From NCBI RefSeq assembly GCF_031179285.1, contig NZ_JAPSHY010000003.1:1-64000 (forward strand): a stretch of DNA of 64,000 nucleotides, given 5' to 3'. The translations under genes were made by a program, and so were the position numbers. The first letter of the stretch is position 1. The number at the start of each line of letters is the position of its first letter. Shown here one piece after another: positions 45,385 to 55,851 of this stretch. The notes beneath the pieces were generated by a model. It was not told where the DNA came from. It saw only the letters and a program-made list of their open reading frames with translations, and searched no databases. The stretch comes from Microbacterium sp. Its GTDB lineage: Bacteria; Actinomycetota; Actinomycetes; Actinomycetales; Microbacteriaceae.

Positions 45385-46368
45385 TCAGGCCGACGGTTCG
45401 CGCAGTCGGACCAGCCGCTCGTGGCCGGTCTCCTCGAGTTCGGCGATCGCATCGCGGGACTTCAGGAAGTCCGAGAACGAGCGGTACCCGAGGGCCTTCT
45501 CGCTGAAGGACGGATCCATCCGTCGCATATGGGTCTTCACCGCGGAGCTGTGCAGCCACTCGTCGGCGTCGGCCTTGTCGTGGCCGAGGCGCAGCGCACG
45601 CTCGAGCAGCTCGGTGCCCTCCTCCTGCTCGGTGAGGCCGGGGGACTCCGCCTCCACGGCCTTGGGAGCCTTCTTCGCGCGCGACTTCGGGGCAGCCTTC
45701 GTCCTCGGCGGGGTCTCTGACGCGGCATCCGCCGTGGCGTCCACGTCCGCTGCGGGGTCCGCCGGCGCCACCGGAGCCTCGACCACCTTCGCCTTCGAGG
45801 GCCGCACGACGCCCGGAAGCGAGTCGTACGCTTCGAACTCGTCGCAGGCGGCCGCGAGCGATTTGGCGGTCGAGCCCGCGACGCCCACGCCGATGACGTA
45901 GCGACCGAGCCGCTTGCACCGCTGGGCGAGCGGAACGTAGTCGCTGTCGCCGGCGACGATCACCACGTGGGTGAGATCGGGCAGCCGGAACATGTCCTCG
46001 ACCGCATCCACGGCAAGGCGGATGTCGGCACCGTTCTTCGCATATGCCGCCGCGGGGAAGAGCTGCACCAGGTCGACGGCGCGCGCGACGAGCTGCGAGC
46101 GGTACACGGCGTTCACCGGCGACGACCAGTCAGCGTAGGCGCGGGTGAGGACGAGCGTTCCGAAGGACGCGGCGTAGTCGATGATCGCCCCGACCTCGAT
46201 CATCGCGCGCCCGAGGCGCTCGATCACCTCGGGATCGTTGGGGTTCTCGGTGATCCGCTGTCGGTCCTTGCCGTAGGCGTTGCGCCCGTGGACGCGGTCG
46301 TACCAGGAGATGACGATGTTGTCGAAGTCCAGGTAGACCGCGACGCGGGCGTCCGGCGTCTCAGCCAC
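45385..46368 (-). CDS. NYN-domain ribonuclease-like protein with C-terminal LOTUS/OST-HTH domain
   Basis: This 327-residue protein has an N-terminal NYN (PIN-like) nuclease domain: AVYLDFDNIVISW and VIVAGDSDYVPLAQRC hold the conserved metal-binding aspartates. A ~70-residue Ala/Lys/Pro-rich linker follows. The C-terminal LOTUS/OST-HTH-like domain (ELLERALRLGHDKADADEWLHSSAVKTHMRRMDPSFSEKALGYRSFSDFLKS) probably binds RNA. An RNA-processing role is likely. Its start overlaps the upstream dehydrogenase stop by 8 nt. Confidence 0.87.
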   Translation of the reverse strand: MAETPDARVAVYLDFDNIVISWYDRVHGRNAYGKDRQRITENPNDPEVIERLGRAMIEVGAIIDYAASFGTLVLTRAYADWSSPVNAVYRSQLVARAVDLVQLFPAAAYAKNGADIRLAVDAVEDMFRLPDLTHVVIVAGDSDYVPLAQRCKRLGRYVIGVGVAGSTAKSLAAACDEFEAYDSLPGVVRPSKAKVVEAPVAPADPAADVDATADAASETPPRTKAAPKSRAKKAPKAVEAESPGLTEQEEGTELLERALRLGHDKADADEWLHSSAVKTHMRRMDPSFSEKALGYRSFSDFLKSRDAIAELEETGHERLVRLREPSA

Positions 46369-47356
46369 GGTTCGCCTCTTCGCTCGGGTAACGAACCCCG
46401 ATCTGTGCGCGGATCTCGTCGAGGGTGCCCATGATCGCGACGCTCTCGGCGATGGGGAGGATGTCGCCCTCGAGGAGGTCGTCAGCGACCAGCCGTTCCG
46501 CCGCGAACGCCTGGTACTGCATGCCGCGTCCGTCGACGGCGGAGGAATACTCCTCGATCACCGTGCCGTCCGGGCCCACCACGCGGAAGGTGGTGGGGGA
46601 GTACCACACCCGGTCGATGTCGATGCGAGCGTCGGTGCCGATGACCGAGGCCGCGTTCGGTCCGGCGCCACGCGACGACGACAGGGTGGTGGAGATCGCT
46701 CCGCCGGCGTGGGTCATGACCGTGGCGACCTCGGCATCGGCGCCGGTCTCGATCAGGCGCCCGACGGCTTTGATGCTGGTCGGCTCGCCCAGGATGTCCC
46801 AGACGAACGAGATGGGGTAGATGCCGAGGTCGAGCAGCGCGCCGCCGCCGAGCGCGAGATCGTTGAGGCGGTGGGTCGGGTCGGTCGGCAGGAGCTGGGT
46901 GTGGTCGGCGCTGACCGCGCGAACCTCGCCGAGCGTACCGGCCGCGATGATCTCGCGGATGCGGACCATGTGCGGCAGATACCGCGTCCACATCGCCTCC
47001 ATGACCAGCAGGCCGCGTTCTGCCGCCAGCTTCTGCAGATCCTCGGCCTCGGCGCGATTGAGGGTGAAGGCCTTCTCGGCGAGGACGTGCTTGCCGTTCT
47101 CGAGCGCGAGACGCGCGTTCTCATGGTGCATGGGGTGGGGGGTGGATACATAGATGATGTCGACGTCGGGATCGGCCACGAGCGCCTCATACGAGGGATG
47201 GGCGTGCGCGATGTCGAACCGCGCGGCGAAGGCGTCCGCGGACTCCTGAGACCGCGAGCCGACCGCAACCAGATCGAGCCCGGCAGTGCGCAGGTCGGAA
47301 GCGAAGGCGCCGGCGATGCCGCCGGTTGCGAGGATTCCCCATCGAAGACCAGTCAT
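46361..47356 (-). CDS. Gfo/Idh/MocA-family oxidoreductase
   Basis: This 331-residue protein has a Rossmann motif (GILATGGIAGAFASDLRTAG) and the region IIYVSTPHPMHHENARLALENGKHVLAEKAFTLN. The canonical E-K-P reads E-K-A here. VLDIGIYP-like GGGALLDLGIYPISFVW marks the C-terminal domain. It resembles trans-1,2-dihydrobenzene-1,2-diol dehydrogenase-type members. Substrate is unknown. It is the first gene of a group with NYN and UPF0303, driven by a TACGCT hexamer 6 nt before the ATG. Confidence 0.9.
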   Translation of the reverse strand: MTGLRWGILATGGIAGAFASDLRTAGLDLVAVGSRSQESADAFAARFDIAHAHPSYEALVADPDVDIIYVSTPHPMHHENARLALENGKHVLAEKAFTLNRAEAEDLQKLAAERGLLVMEAMWTRYLPHMVRIREIIAAGTLGEVRAVSADHTQLLPTDPTHRLNDLALGGGALLDLGIYPISFVWDILGEPTSIKAVGRLIETGADAEVATVMTHAGGAISTTLSSSRGAGPNAASVIGTDARIDIDRVWYSPTTFRVVGPDGTVIEEYSSAVDGRGMQYQAFAAERLVADDLLEGDILPIAESVAIMGTLDEIRAQIGVRYPSEEANRG

Positions 47357-47362
47357 GTTCTC

Positions 47363-47368
47363 AGCGTA
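47363..47368 (-). promoter_or_regulatory. -10 hexamer for leaderless dehydrogenase mRNA
   Basis: On the minus strand TACGCT ends 6 nt before the ATG at 47356. Confidence 0.6.
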
Positions 47369-47395
47369 GACGGTGGGGGCGGACGCCCGGCGCCC

Positions 47396-48688
47396 TCAGA
47401 GCCGTTCCAGCGCCTGGTCGATGTCGGCGATGATGTCGCGCGGGTCCTCGAGTCCCGCCGAGAGGCGGATGGTGTTGCGCGTGATGCCGGCCGCCGCTCG
47501 CTGTTCGGCGTTCAGGTGCGAGTGGGTCATCGATGCGGGGTGCGCGACGAGGCTTCGGGCGTCGCCGATGTTCGCCACCAGACGCACCACCCGCAGACCG
47601 TCGATGACGCGCGCCACCCGTTCCTGGGTGCCGTCATCGTCATCGCCGGCGAGGTCGAACGAGAACACCGACGGCACGCCGCGCGGCAGATAGCGACGTG
47701 CGAGCGCGTTCCATGGGTTGCCGTCGAGGCCCGGATGGTTGACCTTCGCCACGGACGGATGCTGCTGCAGGTGCTCGGCCACGGCCAGCGCCGTCGCACT
47801 CTGACGGGCGACGCGAAGGTCGAGCGTCTCCAGCCCGAGCAGGATCTGCCAGGCGTTGAACGGCGACAACGAGGGACCGAGGTCATGGACGTACTTGGAT
47901 TTGACCAGGGGCGCGAACGACTGCCCGATGCCGAACCGCTCCCACAGCACGAGCTCGCCGAAGCGCTTGTACGCCGCCGTGAACTGCGGCCAGCGATCCG
48001 GGTGCGCGCCGAAATCGAACGTCCCCTGGTCGACGACGACCCCGCCGAGGGAGGTGCCGTGCCCGGACAGGAACTTCGTCGCCGAGTGCACGACGAAATC
48101 CGCGCCGTGTTCGCCGGGGCGCACGAGATACGGCGTGCCGACGGTGTTGTCGATGACGAGCGGCACTCCGGCCTCGTGCGCGATGTCGGCGACCAGGCGG
48201 ATGTCGAGCACCTGTGCGATCGGGTTGGCGACCGATTCGGCGAAGAGAGCCCGCGTCTGCGAGGTGATCGCCGCACGCCACGCCTCCGGATCGTCCTGAT
48301 CGACGAAGGTGACCGCGATGCCGAAGTCGTCGAAGGTGTCCTGCAGCAGGTCGACGGTGCCGCCGTACAACTGGTTCGCAGCGACGATGTGGCCCTGCCT
48401 GCCGGCCAGGGCGAGCAGCGTGACCGCGACGGCTGCCTGCCCCGATGCCACCGCGACGGCGGAGGTGCCGCCCTCGAGGGCAGCGACCCGCTCCTCCAGC
48501 ACCTGCTGGGTGGGGTTCGCATTGCGGCTGTAGAGGTTGCCGGTCTTGCGCAGCGCGAAGAGGTCGGCGGCGTCGGCGAGCGAGGCGAACTGGAACGCGG
48601 CGGTCTGGTAGATCGGCGGGATCGCACTGTTCTGCGGAGTCCCGGGAACGTATCCGGCCTGGATCTGCTGGGTCGCGAACTCGCTCAT
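47396..48688 (-). CDS. metY: O-acetylhomoserine sulfhydrylase-type PLP enzyme
   Basis: This 430-residue Cys/Met-metabolism PLP enzyme is of the MetY class. The N-terminal FATQQIQAGYVPGTPQNSAIPPIYQTAAFQF, NPTQQVLEERVAALEGG and the PLP lysine in VVHSATKFLSGHGTSLGG are typical. The length (430) matches O-acetylhomoserine aminocarboxypropyltransferase rather than the ~390-residue MetB or MetC. It makes homocysteine from O-acetylhomoserine and sulfide. A CACAAT hexamer lies 6 nt before the ATG. No other methionine gene is adjacent. Confidence 0.88.
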   Translation of the reverse strand: MSEFATQQIQAGYVPGTPQNSAIPPIYQTAAFQFASLADAADLFALRKTGNLYSRNANPTQQVLEERVAALEGGTSAVAVASGQAAVAVTLLALAGRQGHIVAANQLYGGTVDLLQDTFDDFGIAVTFVDQDDPEAWRAAITSQTRALFAESVANPIAQVLDIRLVADIAHEAGVPLVIDNTVGTPYLVRPGEHGADFVVHSATKFLSGHGTSLGGVVVDQGTFDFGAHPDRWPQFTAAYKRFGELVLWERFGIGQSFAPLVKSKYVHDLGPSLSPFNAWQILLGLETLDLRVARQSATALAVAEHLQQHPSVAKVNHPGLDGNPWNALARRYLPRGVPSVFSFDLAGDDDDGTQERVARVIDGLRVVRLVANIGDARSLVAHPASMTHSHLNAEQRAAAGITRNTIRLSAGLEDPRDIIADIDQALERL

Positions 48689-48754
48689 CGCCCCATTGTG
48701 GTGAGTACGCGCACCTCACCTGTGGCGTGTGTCGAACTGTTGCAGCCCCGATCG

Positions 48755-49702
48755 CTACGGAACGAGGATGATCTTGCCGCTCGCATCGCCCGACTCGATC
48801 AACTCGTGGGCCCTGACGGCGTCTGCGAGGGGCAGCTCCGGACCGAGTTCGATGACGAAGTCGCCTGCGGCGAGCAGTTCGATGGTCTTCGGCAGCGCTT
48901 CGGCGCGCCAGGCGAGCTGCTCCTCGGTGAGAGGCACCGGTGAGCCGCCGGAGAACGCACGGATGCCGAAGGACTCCGCATCCGGTCCCCGCACGATCGT
49001 CGCGATCCGATCCCGGTCGGCGACGAGCTCGAGCGACACCTCGATGGCCTCGTCCGTGCCCGCGCAGTCCAGCGCGACCGTCGTCCCCGACGGCGCTGCC
49101 TCCCGCACCCGCTCGAGCAGCCCGGGGCCGTAGGCGATGGGCGTCGCACCGAGCTCCCGCACCTGGTCGTGTCGCGCCGGGCTCGCCGTGGCGATGACCG
49201 TCGCGCCCCAGGCGACGGCGAACTGGATCGCGGCCTGGCCGACGGAGCCTGAGCCCGCGTGCACGAGCAGGGTGTCGGCATCCGTCACCCCGAGCGAGCG
49301 CAGCGCCTGATAGGCGGTGCCCGCCGGGATGCCGATGGCGGCGCCCTCGGCGGCGGTGACCGCGTCGGGGAGGAGCGCGAGGTTGTGCGCCCGAACGATC
49401 ATGGACGTCGCGTATGTGCCGAGGGTGTCGCGGATGGCGACACGGTCACCCACCACGAATCCGGTCACGCCGTCGCCCACGGCTTCGATCACGCCGGCGC
49501 CGTCGAAGCCGACGGCTCGCGGTTCGGTGATCGGCTTGGACGGACGCTTGCCGCTTCGCAGCTTCGTGTCGATGGGGTTCACCCCCGCCGCCTCGATCCG
49601 CACCACGACCTCGTCGGATCCGGCGATGACGGGGTCGGGGATCTCCATGAGATGAAGGACATCCGGGGATCCGAACTCGGTGTACACGATCGCGCGGGTC
49701 AT
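48755..49702 (-). CDS. Zinc-independent quinone oxidoreductase (MDR superfamily)
   Basis: This 315-residue medium-chain reductase has MTRAIVYTEFGSPDVLHLMEIPDP at the N-terminus, VVVRIEAAGVNPIDTKLRSG, and the NADP-binding motif LLVHAGSGSVGQAAIQFAVAWGATV. The cysteine zinc ligands of alcohol dehydrogenases are absent, so a quinone or enone reductase is likely. The gene is single, with a TAGCCT hexamer 6 nt before the ATG. Confidence 0.9.
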   Translation of the reverse strand: MTRAIVYTEFGSPDVLHLMEIPDPVIAGSDEVVVRIEAAGVNPIDTKLRSGKRPSKPITEPRAVGFDGAGVIEAVGDGVTGFVVGDRVAIRDTLGTYATSMIVRAHNLALLPDAVTAAEGAAIGIPAGTAYQALRSLGVTDADTLLVHAGSGSVGQAAIQFAVAWGATVIATASPARHDQVRELGATPIAYGPGLLERVREAAPSGTTVALDCAGTDEAIEVSLELVADRDRIATIVRGPDAESFGIRAFSGGSPVPLTEEQLAWRAEALPKTIELLAAGDFVIELGPELPLADAVRAHELIESGDASGKIILVP

Positions 49703-49708
49703 GCCACC

Positions 49709-49714
49709 AGGCTA
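49709..49714 (-). promoter_or_regulatory. -10 hexamer for leaderless quinone reductase mRNA
   Basis: On the minus strand TAGCCT ends 6 nt before the ATG at 49702, in the 22-bp gap after hrpA. Confidence 0.55.
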
Positions 49715-49724
49715 GCGGGACCTC

Positions 49725-52700
49725 TCACCGCCCGGACAGCACCTTGGTGATCCGCTGCGGTGAGACGGTCTGGGCGGTGCCGAGTCGCTGTGCGAACAGG
49801 CTCACCCGGTACTCCTCCAGGAGCCACCGCGCCTCCGCGATCGCCGGCGGCGCGCCCGGCTGCAGCGGAACGGTGCCTCCGGCATCGGCATACAGCTGTG
49901 CCATCCGCTCGTACTCGCTCATCCGCGTGCGGTCTTTGCCCGGCGCGTCCGCGAGGGTCCTCAACCGGTCGAGCATCGCCTCGAGATAGCGCGGCACATG
50001 CGACAGGCGTTCGAGACCGGTCGCCGAGACGAACCCGGGATACAGGAGGCCGGCCAGCTGCGTGCGGATGTCGTTCAGCGGACTCAGCAGGGCGAGGGAG
50101 TTCTCGGACCGGATGCCGCGCTCCACGTCTCTCGCCTTGGTGAGGATGCGGGCGACGAGGGAGACGCAACCGAAGAGCTCATCCACCAGCGCTGACGAGA
50201 CGGCATCGCGTAGACGCGTGAACTCCGCCTCGGTGCGGACGACGCCGCCGGGATGCGCCCGTTCGATGAGATCGCGGACCACGGCGCGGCGGCAGTCCTC
50301 GATCAAGGCAGCCGCCGACGGGTACGGCGACGTCGCGAGCGCGAGCTTCTCCTGGCTTGTCAGATGCTCCTGCACGTATGGGACCGGGGAGGCGACGCCG
50401 AGGAGCACGAGCCGCAGCACGCCGTCGCGGGTGGCGGTCGCGGCGGCATCCGCGGTCGCCTCGACGCGGATCGAGACCGTCTTGCCGTTGTCGATGATCG
50501 CCGGATAGCCCCGCACGACGCCGCCGGCGACCCTCGTGTCGAGCACTTCGGGGAGCTCTCCGAAGGTCCATGAGGTCAGCCCGTCCTGTTCGATCGGCCC
50601 CCGCACGGCCGCGGCGATCGAGGTCGCGGCCGACGCAGGTTCGGTGCTCCCGCGGGCGGGCGCGGCGATGGAGCGTGCCACGCTGCTGCGGGCGCGGTCG
50701 GCGAGCTGAGCCTGCAGCGCACCGAGATCTCGGCCGGAGCCGACCACGCGGCCGCGTTCGTCGACGGCACGGAAGTTCATGCGAAGGTGCGCGGGCACGC
50801 GTTCGTCGTCGAAGTCACTCGCCGACACGAGCTGATTGGCCAGCGGCTGGATCAGCCGGGCGAGCGCGTCCTTCAGGGAGCGCGGCGGCACCCCGCCGTG
50901 GGACTCGGGGCCGGCCTCGGCGAGTTCGCTGCCGAACCTCTCCGCCCAGTCGGCAGCCGGAACCACGTGCCGGCGGATCGCCTTCGGCAGCGCCCGCAGC
51001 AGTGCGGTGATGAGCTCGGCGCGAAGGCCGGGCACCTGCCAGTCGAAACCGGTGTCCTGCACCTGGGCGAGAAGGGCGAGCGGGATGACGACGCTGACCC
51101 CGTCGTCGGTCGCGCCCGGCTCGAAGCGGTACGCGAGCCCCAGCACCTGGTCACCCTGCGTCCACCGGGTCGGGAACTCGCTCTGATCGGAGCGTCCGTC
51201 GTCTTCGAGGAGATCTGCCTCGCGCATGACGAGCAGCTTCGGTGTCGCGGCGAGCGCTTCGCGCCACCACTTCTCGAACGACCGCACATCGAAGACCTCG
51301 GCGGGGATGCGCTCGTCGTAGAAGCGGAACACCGCTTCGTCGCCGGCGAGGATGTCGCGACGCCGTTCACGCTCTTCGAGCTTCTCGAGGCGGCGGCGCA
51401 GCTCGGCGTTGCTGCGCCAGAACGCCGTCACCCGCTTGTCGATCCGGCTCGGGTCCCATTCGCCCTCGACGAGCGCGTGCCGCACGAACAGCTCTCGCGA
51501 CGCCGGGCGATCGATCCGGGCGAACTGCACTCGGCGTCGGGGGATGATCTCGACACCGAAGAGGGTCACCTTCTCGAAAGCGACGGCGGCACCGGCATCC
51601 TTCGACCAGTGCGGCTCCGACACCTGCCGCTTGGCGAGGTCGCCCGCGAGTGGTTCGGCCCAGGCGGGATCGATGGCCGCGACCACCCGCGCGAAGGTTC
51701 GCGAGGTCTCGACGATCTCGGCGGCCATGACCGCCCGTGGCGCTTTCCTGCGCAGACTCGACCCCGGGAAGATCGAGAAGCGGATGCCGCGTGCGCCGCG
51801 GTACTCGGCGATCCCGCGCCGGGCGGTCGACTCCTTCGCCGGCGCGCGCGCCGTGCCGCTCGCCGCCGTGCGCTCGTCGATGAGCCCGATCTGCGAGAGC
51901 AGGCCGGACAGCAGGGCTCGGTGCACGGCGTCGGGATCGGCCGTGCCGCCGGAGTCATCGATGCTGATCTTGGCGCCGGACAGCAGCGATCGCAGCTGTC
52001 GATGCACGTCGAACCATTCCCGCACCCGCACATAGTTGAGGTGCTCGGCGCGGCACAGTCGGCGAAACGCGCTGGAGCCGAGCTCGCGCTGCTGCTCCCG
52101 CAGGTGGTTCCACAGGTTCAGCAGGGTGAGGAAGTCGCTGGTGGGGTCGGCGAATCGGGCGTGCAGTCGGTCGGCTTCCTCCCGGCGCTCCTCCGGTCGC
52201 TCCCTGACGTCCTGAATGGAGAGGCCTGCGACGATCGCGAGCAGGTCACGCGCCACGCCGCCGCGCCCTGACTCGATCAGCATGCGGGCGAAGCGCGGGT
52301 CGATGGGGATGCGCGAGATGTCGCGCCCGATGCGGGTCAGACGTGCCGTCGCCGAGCCCGCGTGCGGATCGACGGCTCCGAGCTCCGTCAGCAGGTCGAA
52401 CGCCGCCTTCACGCCCCGTGAGTCGGGCGGGGTGAGGAAGGGGAACGCCGTGATGTCGCCGAAGCCGAGCGCGAGCATCTGCAGGATGACCGAGGCGAGC
52501 GAGGTGCGCAGGATCTCGGGCTCGGTGAACTCCGGGCGCTTGTCGAAGTCCTCCTCGCTGTAGAGGCGGATCGCGATGCCGTCACTGGTGCGCCCGGCGC
52601 GCCCGGATCGCTGGTTCGCGGACGCCTGCGAGATCGCCTCGATGGGAAGTCGCTGCACCTTGGAGCGGTTGCTGTAGCGCGAGATGCGCGCGGTCCCCGT

Positions 52701-53663
52701 GTCGATGACGTAGCGGATGCCGGGCACGGTGAGGCTCGTCTCCGCGACGTTGGTGGCGAGCACGACGCGCCGGCGCACTCCGGCGACCCGGCTCCGCTCG
52801 AACACCCGGTGCTGCTCCGCCGACGACAGGCGTCCGTAGAGCGGCAGCACCTCGGTCGGGGAGCGGTCCTTCGCGTACGCGCCGCGCACCGCGTCCGCCG
52901 CGTCGCGGATCTCGGCCTCACCCGGAAGGAACACGAGCACGTCGCCGGGCTCCTCGCGGTCGAGTTCACGGAGGGCGGTGACGATCGCCGACACCTCGTC
53001 CTCGGGCTCGGCGGTCGCATCGGACGGCGCGGCATCGAGGTCCCCGGCGGTGTCGTCGAGCGGGCGATACCGGATCTCCACCGGGTAGGTGCGACCGGAC
53101 ACCTCGATGATCGGTGCGGGCTTGCCGTCGGCATCCGCGAAGTGCTTGGCGAAGCTGCCCGGGTCGATCGTGGCCGAGGTGATGATGAGCTTCAAGTCGC
53201 GGCGCTGAGGGAGGATCCGCGCGAGGTAGCCGAGGAGAAAGTCGACGTTGAGCGAGCGCTCGTGCGCCTCGTCGATGATGATCGTGTCGTAGCGCGTGAG
53301 CAGCCGGTCGCGATGGATCTCGTTCAGCAGGATGCCGTCGGTCATGAGCGCGATGCGGGTGCTGTCGGACACCTTGTCGGTGAAGCGCACCTTGTAGCCG
53401 ACCAGTCCGCCCAGCTCCACCTGCAGCTCCTCGGCGACGCGCTCGGCGATCGTGCGGGCTGCCAGACGACGCGGCTGCGTGTGCGCGATGCGATCCCGGC
53501 CGAGGTCGAGGCAGATCTTCGGCAGCTGCGTGGTCTTGCCCGACCCGGTGGCACCCGCCACGATGACCACCTGGTGATCACGGATGGCGTCGGCGATCTC
53601 CTCCCTGGCGGCGCTGACAGGCAGCTCCGGCGGGAAGGAGATCACGGCGGGGGTCGCAGACAT
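49725..53663 (-). CDS. hrpA: ATP-dependent RNA helicase HrpA
   Basis: This 1312-residue DEAH-box helicase has Walker A VAGATGSGKTTQLPKI near residue 35, TQPRRLAARTIAERVAEEL, DEAHERSLNVDFLLGYL, LIITSATID, and motif VI QRSGRAGRTSDG. Helicase-associated and OB-fold regions follow, then the long C-terminal DUF3418 domain typical of HrpA. Length equals the E. coli protein (~1300). HrpA resolves stalled or collided ribosomes on mRNA. The ATG at 53663 has GGAGGG upstream. A longer frame to 54131 is antisense to the neighbouring gene and is not used. Confidence 0.95.
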   Translation of the reverse strand: MSATPAVISFPPELPVSAAREEIADAIRDHQVVIVAGATGSGKTTQLPKICLDLGRDRIAHTQPRRLAARTIAERVAEELQVELGGLVGYKVRFTDKVSDSTRIALMTDGILLNEIHRDRLLTRYDTIIIDEAHERSLNVDFLLGYLARILPQRRDLKLIITSATIDPGSFAKHFADADGKPAPIIEVSGRTYPVEIRYRPLDDTAGDLDAAPSDATAEPEDEVSAIVTALRELDREEPGDVLVFLPGEAEIRDAADAVRGAYAKDRSPTEVLPLYGRLSSAEQHRVFERSRVAGVRRRVVLATNVAETSLTVPGIRYVIDTGTARISRYSNRSKVQRLPIEAISQASANQRSGRAGRTSDGIAIRLYSEEDFDKRPEFTEPEILRTSLASVILQMLALGFGDITAFPFLTPPDSRGVKAAFDLLTELGAVDPHAGSATARLTRIGRDISRIPIDPRFARMLIESGRGGVARDLLAIVAGLSIQDVRERPEERREEADRLHARFADPTSDFLTLLNLWNHLREQQRELGSSAFRRLCRAEHLNYVRVREWFDVHRQLRSLLSGAKISIDDSGGTADPDAVHRALLSGLLSQIGLIDERTAASGTARAPAKESTARRGIAEYRGARGIRFSIFPGSSLRRKAPRAVMAAEIVETSRTFARVVAAIDPAWAEPLAGDLAKRQVSEPHWSKDAGAAVAFEKVTLFGVEIIPRRRVQFARIDRPASRELFVRHALVEGEWDPSRIDKRVTAFWRSNAELRRRLEKLEERERRRDILAGDEAVFRFYDERIPAEVFDVRSFEKWWREALAATPKLLVMREADLLEDDGRSDQSEFPTRWTQGDQVLGLAYRFEPGATDDGVSVVIPLALLAQVQDTGFDWQVPGLRAELITALLRALPKAIRRHVVPAADWAERFGSELAEAGPESHGGVPPRSLKDALARLIQPLANQLVSASDFDDERVPAHLRMNFRAVDERGRVVGSGRDLGALQAQLADRARSSVARSIAAPARGSTEPASAATSIAAAVRGPIEQDGLTSWTFGELPEVLDTRVAGGVVRGYPAIIDNGKTVSIRVEATADAAATATRDGVLRLVLLGVASPVPYVQEHLTSQEKLALATSPYPSAAALIEDCRRAVVRDLIERAHPGGVVRTEAEFTRLRDAVSSALVDELFGCVSLVARILTKARDVERGIRSENSLALLSPLNDIRTQLAGLLYPGFVSATGLERLSHVPRYLEAMLDRLRTLADAPGKDRTRMSEYERMAQLYADAGGTVPLQPGAPPAIAEARWLLEEYRVSLFAQRLGTAQTVSPQRITKVLSGR

Positions 53664-53712
53664 AGCCCTCCATCGTATGACGCGTTCGGCACCGGTCGCA
53701 CAGCGCCCGACG

Positions 53713-53718
53713 TACGAT
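53713..53718 (+). promoter_or_regulatory. -10 hexamer for leaderless membrane-protein mRNA
   Basis: TACGAT ends 6 nt before the GTG at 53725 and favours this start over the ATG at 53677. Confidence 0.55.
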
Positions 53719-53724
53719 CGTCGG

Positions 53725-54918
53725 GTGACCACGACAGAGCAGCCGCCGCCCGCGGGCGAGGCGATGCCCGTGGCGTCGCCCGTGAGCCCGCTGGAATGGT
53801 TCCGCGACTTCGGACGGCCGCCGCGGATCATGGGGCTCGACATCGCCCGAGGGCTCGCGATCCTCGGGATGGCCGGTGCCCACATCGGGGAGACCACCGA
53901 TTTCGACTGGCTCGAGCCCGGCACGTGGAGCGACGTGGTCAACGGACGGTCGTCGATCCTGTTCGCGGTCCTCGCCGGAGTATCTGTCGCGCTGATGACG
54001 GGCAGGTCACGGCTTCCCGATCGCGAGCGGATGCCGCAGCACCGCCTGCGTCTCGTCGGTCGCGGGATGACGATCTTCCTGATCGGCCTCTTCCTCGAGA
54101 TGCTGAACACGCCGATCGCCGTCATCCTCACCCTCTACGGCGTGCTCTACCTCGCGATGATCCCGTTTCTGCGGTGGCGGCCGCGGCAGCTGATCGCCGC
54201 AGCCGTGATGCTCGCGATCATCTGCCCTCCGCTGCTGGCTCTCCTGAACGCGCTCACGCTCGACCCCCGCGGCGCAGGCGTTGATTTCCTCTTCTACGGC
54301 TTCTACCCGATCACCGCCTGGCTGGCCTTCGCGTTGGCCGGGATGGCGCTGGGCCGGATGCCGCTGGAGCGCGCCGGCACCGCCGCTGCGACGCTGGTCG
54401 TGGGCATCCTGCTCGCCGTCGCCGGGTACGGGCTCGGCGCGATCGGCGCCGCGTTCGGCGTCGCCGGTGGGCCGGGGACCTCCGCGTCATCGAATCGGGC
54501 CAGCGGCTGGGAGACGTACGCCGACGCGCTCGACGCGGCCGACCCCGCGGACGCCGTGCTGCGGGCCGTCTTCGCGGTCGAACCGCACTCGGGTGGGATC
54601 GCGGAGCTGATCGGCTCCGGGGGCCTCGCGCTCGCGGTGATCGCGAGCTGCCTCCTGCTGGCACGGCGGTTGCGATGGCTGCTGCTGCCGTTCGCGGCAC
54701 TGGGCTCGATGCCTCTGTCGGCGTACACGCTCCACGTGTTCGGGATCTTCGTGATGGCGGGACCCGGGGGACTGTTCTCCGACAACGGGATCTGGGGGGT
54801 CATGTCGGTGATGCTCCTGGCCGGAGCCACGCTGTGGTCGGCGTTCATCGGGCGCGGGCCGCTGGAGCGGCTGGCGGGCTGGAGCGCCGAGCGGATGGCA
54901 TCCGCTCCGACCCGCTGA
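53725..54918 (+). CDS. Multi-pass membrane protein with DUF418/DUF1624-like fold
   Basis: This protein of about 397 residues has some ten transmembrane segments. It opens with RIMGLDIARGLAILGMAGAHIGE, the hallmark of heparan-alpha-glucosaminide acetyltransferase-like/DUF418 proteins (R-x-x-x-LD-x-RG-x-A). It has RLVGRGMTIFLIGLFLEMLNTPI and a C-terminal half ending in SAYTLHVFGIFVMAGPGG. Such proteins may transfer acyl groups across the membrane, but the substrate is unknown. The start is uncertain. The GTG fits a leaderless promoter, while an ATG at 53677 would add 16 residues. Confidence 0.8.
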   Translation: MTTTEQPPPAGEAMPVASPVSPLEWFRDFGRPPRIMGLDIARGLAILGMAGAHIGETTDFDWLEPGTWSDVVNGRSSILFAVLAGVSVALMTGRSRLPDRERMPQHRLRLVGRGMTIFLIGLFLEMLNTPIAVILTLYGVLYLAMIPFLRWRPRQLIAAAVMLAIICPPLLALLNALTLDPRGAGVDFLFYGFYPITAWLAFALAGMALGRMPLERAGTAAATLVVGILLAVAGYGLGAIGAAFGVAGGPGTSASSNRASGWETYADALDAADPADAVLRAVFAVEPHSGGIAELIGSGGLALAVIASCLLLARRLRWLLLPFAALGSMPLSAYTLHVFGIFVMAGPGGLFSDNGIWGVMSVMLLAGATLWSAFIGRGPLERLAGWSAERMASAPTR

Positions 54919-54978
54919 GCGTGTGCGCGACGATGACGCGATGCGTCAACCCCCTGCTCGCGCCGAGATCCGCGGTCT

Positions 54979-55827
<849 letters not shown>

Positions 55828-55839
55828 GCCCGGCAGGCG

Positions 55840-55845
55840 TAGCGT
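55840..55845 (+). promoter_or_regulatory. -10 hexamer for leaderless yyaL-like mRNA
   Basis: TAGCGT ends 6 nt before the ATG at 55852, in the 24-bp gap after the aldo/keto reductase gene. Confidence 0.6.
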
Positions 55846-55851
55846 GAGGGC

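Noticed and set aside
53664..54131. 156-residue N-terminal extension of HrpA
   Set aside because: The extension is antisense to the membrane-protein gene. HrpA homology and a GGAGGG ribosome site begin at 53663.
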